Shown here one piece after another: positions 23,501-34,735 of a stretch of 64,000 bases of DNA. The position numbers were made by a program, and so were the translations under genes. The notes beneath the pieces are model-generated. The model did no database searches. It worked only from the letters and a program-made list of their open reading frames with translations, and was not told where the DNA came from. This stretch comes from Echinarachnius parma (Eukaryota; Echinodermata; Echinoidea; Clypeasteroida; Echinarachniidae), in the NCBI GenBank assembly GCA_037951105.1, contig JBAMJV010008094.1, forward strand, positions 1 through 64,000, given 5' to 3'. Each line of letters starts with the position of its first letter. Positions within the stretch are counted from its first letter, which is position 1.

Positions 23501-26500
23501 TCAACCCAGGCTTACCACTGCCATCAGACCCCTCGCTGCAGAGAATAGGGGCACCAGTCTTCCTGGTAGGTTGTACTGTAGTGAAAATGTTTGTTTTGGG
23601 CTCTTAGGATGATGCTCTAAAGACTAATGTTGAAAGAGTGTTATCACTTCCTCAACACTATGCTGTTCTGCAGACATTTACTCTCAACCCGACCCCAGGG
23701 GCAATAGGGCAAGAGCTAGTGTCGAGCCCTGCGTCTAGGGGCACTAGTCTTCCTGGGCGAAATTCTTGCTAAAACAGACTGTTTTAACAGAGTTTGATGC
23801 TAATATGTCGACCTGATAGTTCATTAATGTCAAAATTCATTTAATGATTGATCGTATTTAAAATTAATTATTTGTTATTTTATTTGTTATTTTTTCCATT
23901 AGGGCAAAGTTCCAGAGCTATCTGTGCCTGCTTTGGATGATAAAAAGGTGACACTGAATAGGAATCCAGTCGAAGGAGAGCCGGTACCAACAAAAAATTA
24001 TAACGTAAGTGTATTTCTCCATTCCAGGGAAAAAAATAACCCTTTTTTCCCCCTGGAGGCTACTTTGATCTGCTAATTTTTCTGCATGAAAAAAAGCACT
24101 CAAAAATTTGTTTTGCATTGAACTCTTACCAGGGCTCTTTTTATAATTTTCAGGGGATCTTTTGGGTCATTTTCGGAGGGTTAATCGCCCTGTGCCCTGA
24201 GCAATGTCACACAAAATTTCGACATTTTCCTTTTATGTGGTGTGGTGTGGCAACATTGGTAGAGCGCGCGCTTTCCAATCGTGAGATCCCGGGTTCGAAC
24301 CCTGCCCACCGCGTTTGTCCTTCGGCAAGACAATTTATCCACTATTGCTGCTCTCTACCCAGGAGTATAAATGGGTACTTGGTCGGGTGTTATTTAGCCT
24401 GGGCGCTATCATATGGCTGCCATTGGCTAGTATGCTCCCCGGGGAGTTGAGATGGTGCGCAAGATAATTGTGCGGGTTTGACCTGTACCTGATGACCAAG
24501 GGTAATAATAAGCGCATAGGGACATGCTTGTGCTTATGTGTTATGCGCTATATAAAAGTGGTTAATTATTATTATTATTATTATTATTTATATTTGCTAT
24601 TACAGTGAAACCTCATTATAGAGAGGACCTTTGGACCATGCATAAACATAATAAATCTTGTTATATCAGGGTAGAAAAACAAAAGAATCTCAAGAGATTG
24701 GATTAGCAACATTACTTTGTTATATTAGAGGGTTTCGCTACATCAGAGCTCTTTATAATTAGGTTCCACTGTAATAAAATGTATTTAAAAATTGTAATTG
24801 TAATAAAAAATCTCTTTTTCTTCTTCAGATATCGGAGGAGAGTAACATACAGAAGCTTGCCCAGATGCACAAGGCAGACATAGTCCTGTCCAGCAGCAGC
24901 CTCCTTACCTTGGTGAACAACCATGCACCCCTCTATGACCAGCAGTGGGAGATCCCAGTCGAGGTCAAAGGTCAGATATCCTGCATCCTGCTCAGATACT
25001 TAGTTTTGTTTCATAGATCCTGTACAAATGTTTCATTTGTGATCTAGATGCTTCTTGTAGACCTTGTTTTTGTCAAATTTTGTTGCTGTGCATTTGGTAT
25101 ACATTATATCATGTTATGAATTAAAAAATGGAAACTTTTTGTAACGAGCTTCTTCAGGCTACTAGTAAGTTTCCAGTTTTTTATTCATAACATGATATAT
25201 TATCTTCGACTGGATGAATGTGCACCTCTCTATTTTGGTATGACTCACATGTATTAACTATCATTTTAAATTATCCCTTTACTTATGGGAACCTGGTGGA
25301 CTATATACATAGCAAATGGGAATTTCAAAATCTCAAAAAGGAATTGGTTGCTGCAGGACAACATCTTTTCTTTATTATTCCCTCCAATATTCCAGCAGTT
25401 AATTCAGACTCGTCGCCACACAAGGTTGTCTGTCTCCAAAAACCGCTGATGAAGCACGTCTATCATCCCCACGAGGCGAGCGCCCTCTATCACAAGTTCC
25501 TGCTCAAGCGGTTGCTGACGGGTGACTCCAGAGACCACTATTGCCAGGTATTAAACAAAAAAATGTACCATAATGATAATTTCTGATTTATTGAAATACT
25601 GCCTAATACTAGCTTAGTTCCTTGCTAAGTGCATTTCAAACGATACAGTTTATTGGGCAACAAAAACATGTTATAATCCCCACCTCGGTTTAAATGGGTA
25701 TGCCTAAGGTACACACTAAGTTAACCCTAGTTAGCTACTAAAAGATCTTGTGTTTAATTCTGAGCCACGTCCTCCAAAATAGACTTAGCAAGGAACTAAA
25801 CTAGCGGGCTTTTATGAATATGGGCCCTGGAAGCTAGAGTATACCTTAAAAATGCTTAAAAATAAGAAACCCTGTAATAACCCATGTTCTAATTTTGTTT
25901 GATGATCATTTTTGGAATGGCCAGGTATAGTGGTACCTGATTTTGTTGTTGTTGTTATTGCTGTTATTATAAACCCCATATTTGCATAATTTCAGTGCCA
26001 TTGTGTGTTTTCTTTTTATTTGTTATGCTAGACATTATTAATGAACTCTAGGTACATATTTTCATGTTTTTATGCAAATATGATATTAGCTCAATTCAAT
26101 TCATCTCAGTTCAATTCAATTCAATTCAATTCAAATCAATGAAAGTGGAAAGTGACTAATTTAAGTTATTCCCCTTCCCCCCACCACCCTCCCTCCATTA
26201 ATTCCAGGTTTTGGAAAGGAATGAAGACGAGGAAGCTGATCAAAATGTCATCCCAGACATCACAGAGGAGTGCCACTTGGAACAGGAGGAGCGCAGAGGA
26301 CATCTGTTCGCCGAAGAAGAATTTGGAGATTTCGGCGCAGCGTCCATCTTGGATCTGGAGACGTTTGGCAGCTTGCCGCCTGTGGTGAAACACATTGAAG
26401 AGAAAAGTCCCCCCAAACAGGAGAACCCAAGTTCTGAAGTTCTGGAGGGAGATCTGGGTACTAAAACAAAGGGAGAGTCAAGTCTATCTGTAGATGAAGA

Positions 26501-29500
26501 ATCGATTTCTGCAGATCAAGGACAAAGTATGAGCAATAGCAACAACATCGCAAATGAACAACAACAACCAATGGATATTAGCGCTGTTGGAGAGACAACT
26601 TCTGGAATAAAGAGAGAGGACGACCATGGTTTGAGAGATGGTAACGTTCAAGTGGGAGAACTACCCATGGAAGTTGGTACAGGAGGAAAACCTGAAGGTG
26701 ACCAACCAATGGATGCTGCCTCGGAGAAAGAAATGGAACCAGAGGTACCTCCAGATGCGAGTGATTCTTCTGAGTTGGAGAGGAAAGGGAACAGTGATGA
26801 ACAGCCAAAGGATAAGAAGGTGAATGTCTTGGGGTCAGACGTGGCAAGAGAGAGAATCATTCAGGAAGGTGCTGCCGAGGGTGAGGATGTCCAAAAGATG
26901 GACCATGCCAGTAATTCTTCAAATGCGGAAGAAAGTGCAATCACTTCTGGAAATTCTAAAGAAAAGTTGATCATCTCTGGAGGCGAGAAGTCAGCGGAAG
27001 TCCCAGAGAAGAGGGTCAGCAGAGTGGTCAGGATGAATGTCAGGAGCAACTCCAAGAGTTTGAGCGATGAGGGTCAAGCTTTGGACTTTGACGACTCTTT
27101 GGAAGTCATCGGACAAGCCAGCATATCTCGGGGGACATTTGTGCTGAAAAACCTGAGTGTGGACTTGGGGTCCACACGGATGCGATTCTCCAGTGAAAGC
27201 AGTAGCGATGATGAAGTGAAGCTGACAATCGTGACTGATTCTGACTTCCAGAGTGGCGCTGAAAAAGAGGTATCGAGGATATCTAGAAAGAAACACAAGA
27301 TTGAAAAAGACAGTACTTGCTTTGATACCACTGAGGACAAAACTCTTGAAGAAACCAAAGCTGTAAAAATGGTTGTCTGTGAGACTACAACCCGGGAAAG
27401 CAAACTAGAGGAACCGATGGATGCTGAAAGCAAGGATAATGAATCTGAAGTCCCAAGTGATGTTGGAACCAAGGAAAAGATTCCAGACGAACCAAGCATT
27501 GAAGTGCATTCACAAGACGGTGTGGTAATTAAGAAAGACAATGCAGATGAGGTGCCAGTGAAAAAAACAAACGCGAGTCCGATTAAAAAAGTGAAAGAAG
27601 TTCCGGTCGAGAGAATGATGACCAGGAGGAGTACCCGCATCCGACAACAAAGCTCTAGCGAAGAGATGACGACCGATAATCAAGTTGAAGAAGTTCCCGC
27701 CAAGAGACAAAGGGGAAGAAAGAAGTCACAAAAACAAACTGATCAACTGGTGCAAAAAGAACAAGAAGAGGATGAAGAACAAGGGAAAAGTATGAAGCTT
27801 TCAAAGGACAGCGAAGAAGCAAAACAAGATGGGAAAGTTATAGAACCTAGTGATGAAAATGTTGCAGCAACTGTACTGATTGATGATTCTGAGAAACGTG
27901 TGGGAAGAAGGACAAGAGGCAGCAAGAAAGAACCTGCTGTTGATAAATCTCAGTTAAACATTTTGACGCGTTCCACAAGGAGCACGGTGAGCGACATCTC
28001 TAGTGACATGAAAACCGTCCCTGGTGAGCAAATTATAGACAGAAAAGGCAAGCATTCAACCAAACAAAATGTGACTGAAGAGCCAAAAGTAGACCTGACA
28101 GGTGGACAAAATGTCAAATCAAGCTCACCAAAAGAACAATCGATTCCAACTGAAGAAAACAACACAAGACAACCATTACAGGGACAATCCAGGAAAAAGA
28201 CTTCACCGGGTAAAGCTAAGACATCTGCTGCGCAAGGAAATCTTGTAAAGATGTCTGCCGGTCAAAGTAAAACTGCAAAAGTACCATCGGCAGGTGCCAG
28301 TGGGAAAAAGAGCCAGGCAGAGTCAACAATCGATGAGATCATGAGGCTCCAAGAGAAGATGCTGACAAGGCAGAAGTCTGGAAACGGTGTTGCAGCAGCT
28401 GCCTCGACACCACAGTCCCAGAAGACATCACCCGGTCACAGAACCGCTTCAGGGATGCAAAACCAACAGCAACAAACAGCTGAAGGGCTTCCAACGAATG
28501 CAGCAGGACTCGGAAATGAGGGTATGGATCTTGAGGACCTCTCCGAGGGCAACTATGCCTACAGCCTCTGGAAGTTTGGCCGGTTACGGCTCTTAGTCCG
28601 GAGCAAATCTCACGGGATGCTGTCCCCAGAGGGACATCAGCAACAGGAGGGACAGAGTGCTACGGTTGCAAGTGTTGTGACAAAGATGGAGTCTCAGTCA
28701 GAGCTCGGGCTCGGAACGCAAACCCTTGGCGACTTCACGAGAGTGTGGCTCAACATGTACCTGAGACCTGGTTCGAAGGTCATGAGAGGTTAGTAGAGTA
28801 GTAGGGTTAAGTTATGCTCACTCTTTCAATAAGAGGTTGCATTCTTGCAAATTAGTTTTCCTTGTATTTTTTTCAGAGTTTTTTTTCTTCTGAATATCAG
28901 GATTGTTAGGTTTAGGATTAGAGGTTGTGGTCAATTTTGGGCTTCCAATTTTGTTTTATTTCAACAATAGATCCCTAAGATATCTCACCGATATGGTATT
29001 GATAGAACATGGATGATTTATTCACAATCTCTCACTTATTATTATGCAGTGTAAAAATGTGGCGAGATTTGATTAATCTATCTCGTCTTGATTCGTCTGT
29101 TTTCTGAGCAATGTTCAGGAGTACGTCTCGAGAACTCCTGAGAATTTAAGCGTACAAAATGTTCTTTTTAGTTTACTGGTCATTGTAAACAGAAGCTCTA
29201 TTTGATAAGCTTAATTGTTATTAACTAAACAGTTTATTGACACTTGCGACACACAAAGTAATTTGATAGCTAATCTTTGTCTTTTTCCCTCTCATGCAAT
29301 CAGGAAGGATTGACTCGAGAACATCAGAGATTCTGAGCTGGGAGTGTTTGGATAGCTCATGGATTGTTCAGTCACAGCAGTTATTCAAGTAAGTGAATGT
29401 TACAAAGTTCAATTAATCCTTTCCATACTTAAAATTGCAAAGCGGGTAGAAATGATGAAAGTTTCCCTCTTTTCAATTTTCAAAATACTTCAATCCTGTA

Positions 29501-32109
29501 CAAATTTTGATGAAAAACTGATTTTTGCTTTGAATTGTTCTCCTTTTCAGTGAGATAGCAGTGGATCAACAAGCCTTCCCATTAAAAAAAAAATATGCAT
29601 GACTTTTAGCTCTATGAATAAGTAATGGGTAGGAACAACAATATCTAAAATTGCATAAACTAAGAGAAATAAAGTGTTTCATGAAAAGAAAGGCGTTGGT
29701 ACAACGTCTTAAATTCCAAAGTTCATGTTATTATTTGTTTCGTTTCAATCTGACGTAGATAAAACCGTAAAATTAAAAAAAGTTACTAGATCCTTTTAAT
29801 GATAGTTTCAGTGATCATCTTTATGTGTTTTTTTGTGTTTTTGTTCAGTCCTGCCATGTGTTTGAAGATGCTCTATCATATCCTGGTGAAGCTGGCTGGT
29901 CTGTCTGAAGGGAGATACCTGTTACGACACAGGCCGGGTGACGCACATGTGTGCATCTACCAGTGCATGGAGCAAGCTGCCAAAAATGTCAGGTAAGAAT
30001 GCATTTCATAAGTCGTTATTGGCATGAAGCGAGAACCCAAATAGATTTGTTCAATGAAATTAGTCACATACTGGTGAAGCTGGCGGGTCTGTCTGAAGGG
30101 AGGTACTTGTTATGACAAAGGCCGGGTGACGCACATGTGTGCATCTACCAATGTATGGAGCAAGCTGCCAAGAACGTCAGGTAGATTTTTTTAAAAGAAG
30201 ATTTTAACAAATATCTTTTAATAAAAGGAAATGTTAGGTTCTTCCTAAAGATGCATGTCTGTATGGTTGCATCTAAAATCTTGTGATATAATGTAATTGA
30301 AAAATTATGATATTATTTGTCGGAAGTAAGCTGCAACAATGTCAGGTACAGGGTGGGTCAACCAAAATGCAACCCACAAACCCTCCATAGATGAAAGGAC
30401 CTAGCTTCCCAAAACATGGTAAGCTAGCTAATCTGTCCAGAGGAAGATACATTTTACATCACAGGCCACTTGATGCACATGTATGCATGTACCAATGAAT
30501 GAAGCAAGCTGCCAAAAATGTCGGGTATGAGAAGATTTCATAATTTGTCATTTTTATGGAGCAAGAACCCAGGCAGCTTTCTCCAAGGAAATCAATCACA
30601 TACTGGTGATATGCGCTTCTTTCCTATTTTCCCTTTCAGCATTTTCATGCAAAATTGTATGAAAAATATAGCAGCAATATGACTTGAAACTAACAATGCT
30701 CTGGACTCTTTTTCAGGGCATCATATGACCTGCACGCAGCCCACCAGGCTGCCAAGCTGATGACATCACTTCCTCCCACAATGCCTTGGGTGCCCCTGGA
30801 CCCCAACGCTCCGTACGCCAGCAAGAAATGGCAGGGCCGCTCCCCTCTGACGTTCCCCCCATGCCCTCCAAACTTCAAGCATCGTAAGCACATAATAATA
30901 ATGATGATGGTGGTGATAAATTTAATAATTTTGTACTCAAAATGTAGATAATGGTTGTGGTGGTGTTAGTGATGATGATGCATATGATTGTGATGATGTT
31001 GATAATGGTAGCGCTGACGATCATGATGGTAGTGATAATTGTGATTTAGATGATACAGGCAACAATGACAATGATAGTGACAAGATAATGAGTTTAAAGG
31101 GACTGTCCGCCTCTTGCAAGCCAAATTTCAAAAGTTGCGAGGATATTGTTTTATATGAAATAAAATGTCATTTAACAGCATGTCTGAAAAAATTAGGGCT
31201 TGAAATCTCTTTTTCGTGGAGTTGTAGACCTCAAAATAATAAAACGACACAGTGCGTTTAATTGTGCATTATACGAGTATTCACCCGGTGCGAAATTTTG
31301 TTCACGGCGCATTCCACGGAGTACCACGTTGCTGTGCGTGACCACTACGTGACCCGTGCACAGATTGTGATCGAACAACGGCGTAAGCGAATACTAAACA
31401 AAATAACCAAAACTTGCTAAAACTGACTACATGTAATTGTATATTCTTCATTTTCGAGACCTTTTCCGTGACATACCTTTACAAATGTCGGCTTCACAAT
31501 ACCTTTACAAGAATAAATACAATATTGTTGTAATACTATCATAATTATGCTTAATCAGTTAAACTCCTTTATTGACTGATATATAGTTTGGTGGAGGGGC
31601 GCATTCGTTTTTCATTCATAGAATCCAAATTACAGGGCTGTTTTTTTGTGTGTGTTTTACATTCATCCTCATCAGTCTACTGGAAACTGTTCAGACGATT
31701 TGTAAAAGGCGGACAGTCCCTTTAATAGTTATTTGATTCTATTTTGTTTACATTGTAGGTTGAGAATGATAGTGGTAGTGGTGTTGGTGGTGATTGTAGT
31801 GATAATTGTAGTGGTGGTGGTGATGATCATGTTGATGGTGAAGATTGATTTGATAATCCAGATGTCTATGATGGATATGATTATGATGATGATGCTGTTG
31901 ATGGTTATTGTGGTTACAGTCATGATAAAAAAAAAATTTCTTCAAATTAAATTAGATTTATATTTGAGTATTGTTTTCAAAACTCTTCCCATCTAACCCC
32001 TACTATTACTTTTTCTATTTCTTCTCCAGCTTCCACATTCCATGAGCAGCATGAACAGCGTGGAAGAGGCAACAAAAAGAAGAAGAGAAACAAGAGATTT
32101 GGACCATAA
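20526..32109 (+). CDS. ICE2: Little elongation complex subunit 2 (ICE2/NARG2), complete, 12 coding exons
   Basis: ICE2 is a nuclear subunit of the little elongation complex (ELL-ICE1-ICE2), which supports snRNA transcription. Coding exons: 20526-20743 (or to 21487), 21793-22093, 22727-22846, 23233-23370, 23903-24004, 24829-24970, 25408-25547, 26208-28788, 29304-29388, 29849-29992, 30717-30883, 32030-32109. Phases agree throughout, giving 1405 aa (1653 with long exon 1; human about 980). An in-frame stop lies upstream of the ATG. Family landmarks are DDDIFFTEEAFEMYSL, PTFSRL, LVNNHAPLYDQQWEIPV and, at the end, MPWVPLDPN with GRSPLTFPP. The C-terminal NARG2 domain runs from about residue 1165 (YSLWKFGRLRLLV) to 1365 across exons 8-11. 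A basic KKKKRNKR tail follows. Exon 8 (860 codons) is mostly acidic and disordered, explaining the extra length. Exons 4, 10 and 12 have decayed copies beside them. Confidence 0.93.
20752..21345 (+). repeat. GATGGT/GAT microsatellite beside or inside ICE2 exon 1
   Basis: About 600 bp are dominated by GATGGT and GAT triplets with scattered interruptions. The array is open in several frames because the repeat lacks stops. In the ICE2 frame it would encode an Asp/Gly-rich stretch that slips into a Met/Val-rich frame. It begins 9 bp after a donor-like GAG|GTACAT and ends before another in-phase donor at 21488. Confidence 0.9.
22185..22355 (+). mobile_element. 5'-truncated SINE
   Basis: AATGCCCATGAGCCGCTTGG leads to GGAGATGGTGCACACAATGT, GCGCTATATAAAT and a TATTATTATT tail. 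A near-identical copy is at 50665-50837, and a full-length relative with tRNA head is at 24235-24590. It lies in the ICE2 intron after exon 2. Confidence 0.75.
22871..22885. repeat. 15-nt G homopolymer just after an ICE2 donor
   Basis: The G run starts 25 bases into the intron following ICE2 exon 3. Confidence 0.8.
23421..23760 (+). pseudogene. Two decayed tandem copies of ICE2 exon 4
   Basis: The copy at 23427-23565 keeps AG at its start and a CTG|GTAGGT donor but has an AATTAA insertion that makes a stop and shifts the frame. The copy at 23608-23757 is interrupted after CTCAACCC by a fragment matching the end of the GGGCAAG element (GCTAGTGTCGAGCCCTGC) and has lost its donor. Otherwise both are very similar to the exon at 23233-23370. 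Confidence 0.85.
24028..24215 (+). mobile_element. Decayed hAT-like short element
   Basis: It shares CTGCATGAAAAxAGCACT, AATTTGTTTTGCATTGAACT and the CGCCCTG/GAGC end with the element at 48174-48344, which has an 8-bp target duplication. It lies in the ICE2 intron after exon 5. Confidence 0.55.
24235..24590 (+). mobile_element. Full-length tRNA-derived SINE
   Basis: Box A (TGGTAGAGCGCGCGC) and a perfect box B (GGGTTCGAACCCTG) are followed by a TTCGGCAAGACAATTTATCC body, ATAAATGGGTACTTGGTCGG, and a 3' end GCGCTATATAAAAG with an ATT repeat tail. Pol III-type structure is complete. It sits in the ICE2 intron between exons 5 and 6. Confidence 0.85.
25098..25202. mobile_element. Short foldback element in ICE2 intron 6
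   Basis: TATCATGTTATGAATTAAAA at the left is mirrored by TTTTTTATTCATAACATGAT at the right, with GGAAACT/AGTTTCC continuing the stem. Confidence 0.6.
30055..30532 (+). pseudogene. Two decayed tandem copies of ICE2 exon 10
   Basis: The copy at 30063-30181 repeats the exon from the ILVKLAGLSEGRYLL codons to the donor but has TGA where the exon encodes Arg. The copy at 30411-30532 is more diverged and keeps the AAGCTGCCAAAAATGTC end. Fragments near 30325 and 30560-30606 show that the adjacent intron was duplicated too. Confidence 0.85.
30893..31090 (+). repeat. Degenerate GAT/GGT triplet array after ICE2 exon 11
   Basis: TAATAATGATGATGGTGGTGA begins about 10 bp beyond the exon 11 donor and continues as diverged GATGATG and GTGATGATG motifs. 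A related stretch resumes at 31750-31925 on the other side of the inserted element. Confidence 0.7.
31094..31725. mobile_element. Terminal-inverted-repeat element, AAAGGGACTGTCCGCC ends
   Basis: The left end TTAAAGGGACTGTCCGCCT is mirrored by AGGCGGACAGTCCCTTTAA. It is 632 bp, has no transposase and interrupts the GAT/GGT array of ICE2 intron 11, so it came after the array. Confidence 0.85.
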
Positions 32110-32205
32110 ACTACCAAAAGCGTTCAAGTCCTTCACTTGCCTTGAAAACTGTCTGATGGCACCAACTGATTTTGAAGTGTGAGGCCACACAACTACTGTC
32201 GTATA

Positions 32206-32700
32206 AGAGTCCTCGACTTGTTGCTCTATAAATGTAAGCTTTATCAGTATGGTGGGAGATATAACAAGAGGATAAAGGGGAACAAGAGATTAGGACCATA
32301 AACTGTCAAAAGGGTTGAAGTCCTTCACTTGCCTTGAAAACTGTCTGATTTTGAAGCCCTCCGCACACAGAGCCGACTCGACCCGATCCGACTGGTTTTA
32401 AGTCAGGCTAGAGTCGGGTTTCGCAATGTTGTAGCCGATTCAACACGTTAAATCGGCCTCGAATGATCTCAGACTGGCTCTCGACCGGCAAAACAGGAGT
32501 CCCGAGGCAACGTATACTGAGCTGAATCGACTGAAAAACAGTCGGATTGGGTAGAGTCGGCTCTGTGTGCGGAGGGCTTTAGAGTCCTCGTCTTGTTGCT
32601 CTATAAATGTAAGCTTTTATCAGTATGGTTGGAGATACCACAAGAGGATGAAGGGGAAAAGGAGATGAGGACCATAAGCACCCAAAAAGGTTCTTTTATG
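32206..32700 (+). repeat. Tandem copies of ICE2 terminal exon and 3' UTR, split by a MITE
   Basis: The segment from AACAAGAGATT-GGACCATAA (stop codon region) through CCTTGAAAACTGTCTGAT and GAGTCCTCGxCTTGTTGCTC recurs at 32262-32345 and 32580-32700. The copy at 32262 retains GGACCATAA. The second is cut off from the first by the element at 32354-32579. Confidence 0.75.
32354..32579. mobile_element. Foldback MITE with 26-bp perfect ends
   Basis: AAGCCCTCCGCACACAGAGC continues to CGACTC at the left and is perfectly mirrored at the right end. The interior has GTCGG/CCGAC motifs. It inserted within the duplicated 3' UTR of ICE2. Confidence 0.85.
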
Positions 32701-33071
32701 CACCTCTAGAAGAACTGGAGAGTAACAGGATGTTACGTCACAGCTATTCATTGCCATGGGTAATGACATGACACAATGTCAGGCAAGCCAGATATCTCTG
32801 ACCCAGTAGTTGCTCAAAATGCAATTAATTGTTCAGCTCTGACCGACTACCATTAGTACGAATCAAAGAACAAGTTTTGTTAATAATATCGCTGATGATA
32901 TATCGCTAATGATATTCTCGCAATGGATGGTCAACAAGGAATCTAAAGATCACGACGTTTCGTGCGCCGCTGCAACACTTCGTCAGGTGATACAAATATG
33001 CTGTAAACGAATATCATTAGCGATATTATTAACGATACTATTTCCGCAATGAGTAACATATTTAGCATTAA

Positions 33072-33840
33072 CCCTATCTTAACTGGGGGGGGGGTCAATT
33101 TGACCCCCCCTCGACTTTTTGCGCGATAATTCCGCAATGCGCGCAGATATTGCCGCGTGACTTCATGAGTTTTTTCATTGAAGTCTTGCGCAACTTTTGA
33201 GACCAAATTTGCGACGACCGGGTATACCGTTCTAAAGTCACGTGACCTTTTGTAAGTGAGCGTCGGCCCAAAAATCGCTAAATTTTGTGATTTGTGTACA
33301 AATCCTATGGAAATTGATTTTTTTCCTAGAAAAGACGAAATCTTCATTATTTTTCATTCTAATCACTGCAATTATGTAATTTTGGGCTAAAAATGGTTGG
33401 ATAATGGTCAATAATTATTTCCATTGGAAAAAACAATAAAAAACTTAAGTCGAAAAAACAAAGAAATACATAAGAAATTCCAAAAACAAAGAAACACATT
33501 TAAAAATTTTTTTTTTTTGAAAACCTGTTAATTAAGTCATAGAGAATATTCATGTACAAAATCAGCATATTCTGAGCAATATTTAGTGATTTACAGACAA
33601 AAAGAGGATTTTTGCATAAAATTAGCGTTTTTCGCTATTTAATATGCGTATAATTTGCATATTTAACATTGGATCGATTAAACGAAAACATGGACGCGTC
33701 GCTAACACTTCAATGTACCTCCATGCAAAATTTCGCGTGAATCGGACGAGCGGTCTCCGAGATGTTAGGGGGGGGGGTCAAATTGACCCCCCCCCCCCCC
33801 CAGTAAAAACCTGGTCTCAAATAGCCCAGTTAAGATAGGG
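33072..33840. mobile_element. piggyBac-type non-autonomous element
   Basis: The element is flanked on both sides by TTAA (33068-33071 and 33841-33844). Its ends are CCCTATCTTAACTGGG and the exact complement. CCCT ends with a TTAA target are typical of piggyBac-type elements. G and C runs next to TCAATTTGACC form sub-terminal inverted repeats. The 769 bp contain no recognisable transposase. Confidence 0.8.
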
Positions 33841-33926
33841 TTAAAGAACAAGTTGTTCAGCATCATGACTATGTCATAACAAAAGAATGCGACTTAATCT
33901 GCAAGAGGACACTAGATGTAAATTAA

Positions 33927-34058
33927 TGTGACCGGCTACAGCGAAACCCACCACTTGTTGGCAAAAATCATATTTGAGATTTGTATATCATTTGAAAGGG
34001 CTAGTCATCAGCTTTAATTTGATACTTATTTTGGGGTTTTGCTATAGTCGGTCACGTA
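33927..34058. mobile_element. Foldback MITE, TGTGACCGGC ends, copy 1
   Basis: TGTGACCGGCTACAGCGAAAC at the left mirrors GGTTTTGCTATAGTCGGTCAC at the right. A second member is at 51554-51798. Confidence 0.75.
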
Positions 34059-34646
34059 TATATGGCAAGTACTTTGTCATTGCAAACATTTGCTTTTCTT
34101 ATGAGCCCGTCTTTTGTTCAAGACCCCTGTCTTAGCATGTGATACAAGATGATTTAGGTACTTGTCAAATTACTTTGGCAAACTATGCAAAGTTCTTATT
34201 TCAACATTTATCAAAAGAGAAGAGATTGCTGGAGATAATAGTGAAGCTTTGATAAGTTGTTGAATTAGAATTATATTTCAGCAAATTTAGCCAACACTTA
34301 ATTTGTTAAGAGACATTAAGAAATGCACCACAAAACAAATTTTTAAATCAAATAATCTCCACATACAATATAGTGATTAAGACCGGTTCTGACTAGATTG
34401 GACTGGTTTGAGCTAGTTTGTACTTGCCTCTACAAGCTCCAATCCATTCAGGATTAGTGGTTGATGCCCTTTGTTTAGTTAATATGATTGGCTAATTTTA
34501 TTTGACATTTAAAAATTTTTAAAGCAGAATGTGAATTGTTAATACTGGAGTAACTCCATTTCTCTACACCATGTTGTATGATTTTGTATGTATGTCAAAG
34601 TTGTGATAATTAGTTTGTATCTTATATTTTATACAAGTTGATATGA

Positions 34647-34652
34647 AATAAA
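34647..34652 (+). terminator. Possible ICE2 polyadenylation signal
   Basis: AATAAA lies 2.5 kb beyond the ICE2 stop codon and is followed by a TTTGTCAATTTATTG-type stretch. Use of this site would place several mobile elements within the 3' UTR. A nearer site could equally be used. Confidence 0.3.
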
Positions 34653-34735
34653 ATCATGTTCACAACAGAGAATTGCTTTGTCAATTTATTGCACATGCTT
34701 CAAAATACATGTCCTTTGTCGTTCTTGAAAGAAAA

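Noticed and set aside
23421..23570. A mutually exclusive alternative to ICE2 exon 4
   Set aside because: It retains AG and GT ends but contains an in-frame TAA and frameshift and lacks a pyrimidine tract.
26578..28165. Several antisense frames of 60-190 codons opposite ICE2 exon 8
   Set aside because: They are shadows of the long coding exon; codon usage and phase support the plus strand only.
32943..33347. 134-codon minus-strand frame in the TTAA-flanked element as a transposase
   Set aside because: It runs across the element boundary and the terminal repeat and shows no transposase catalytic pattern.
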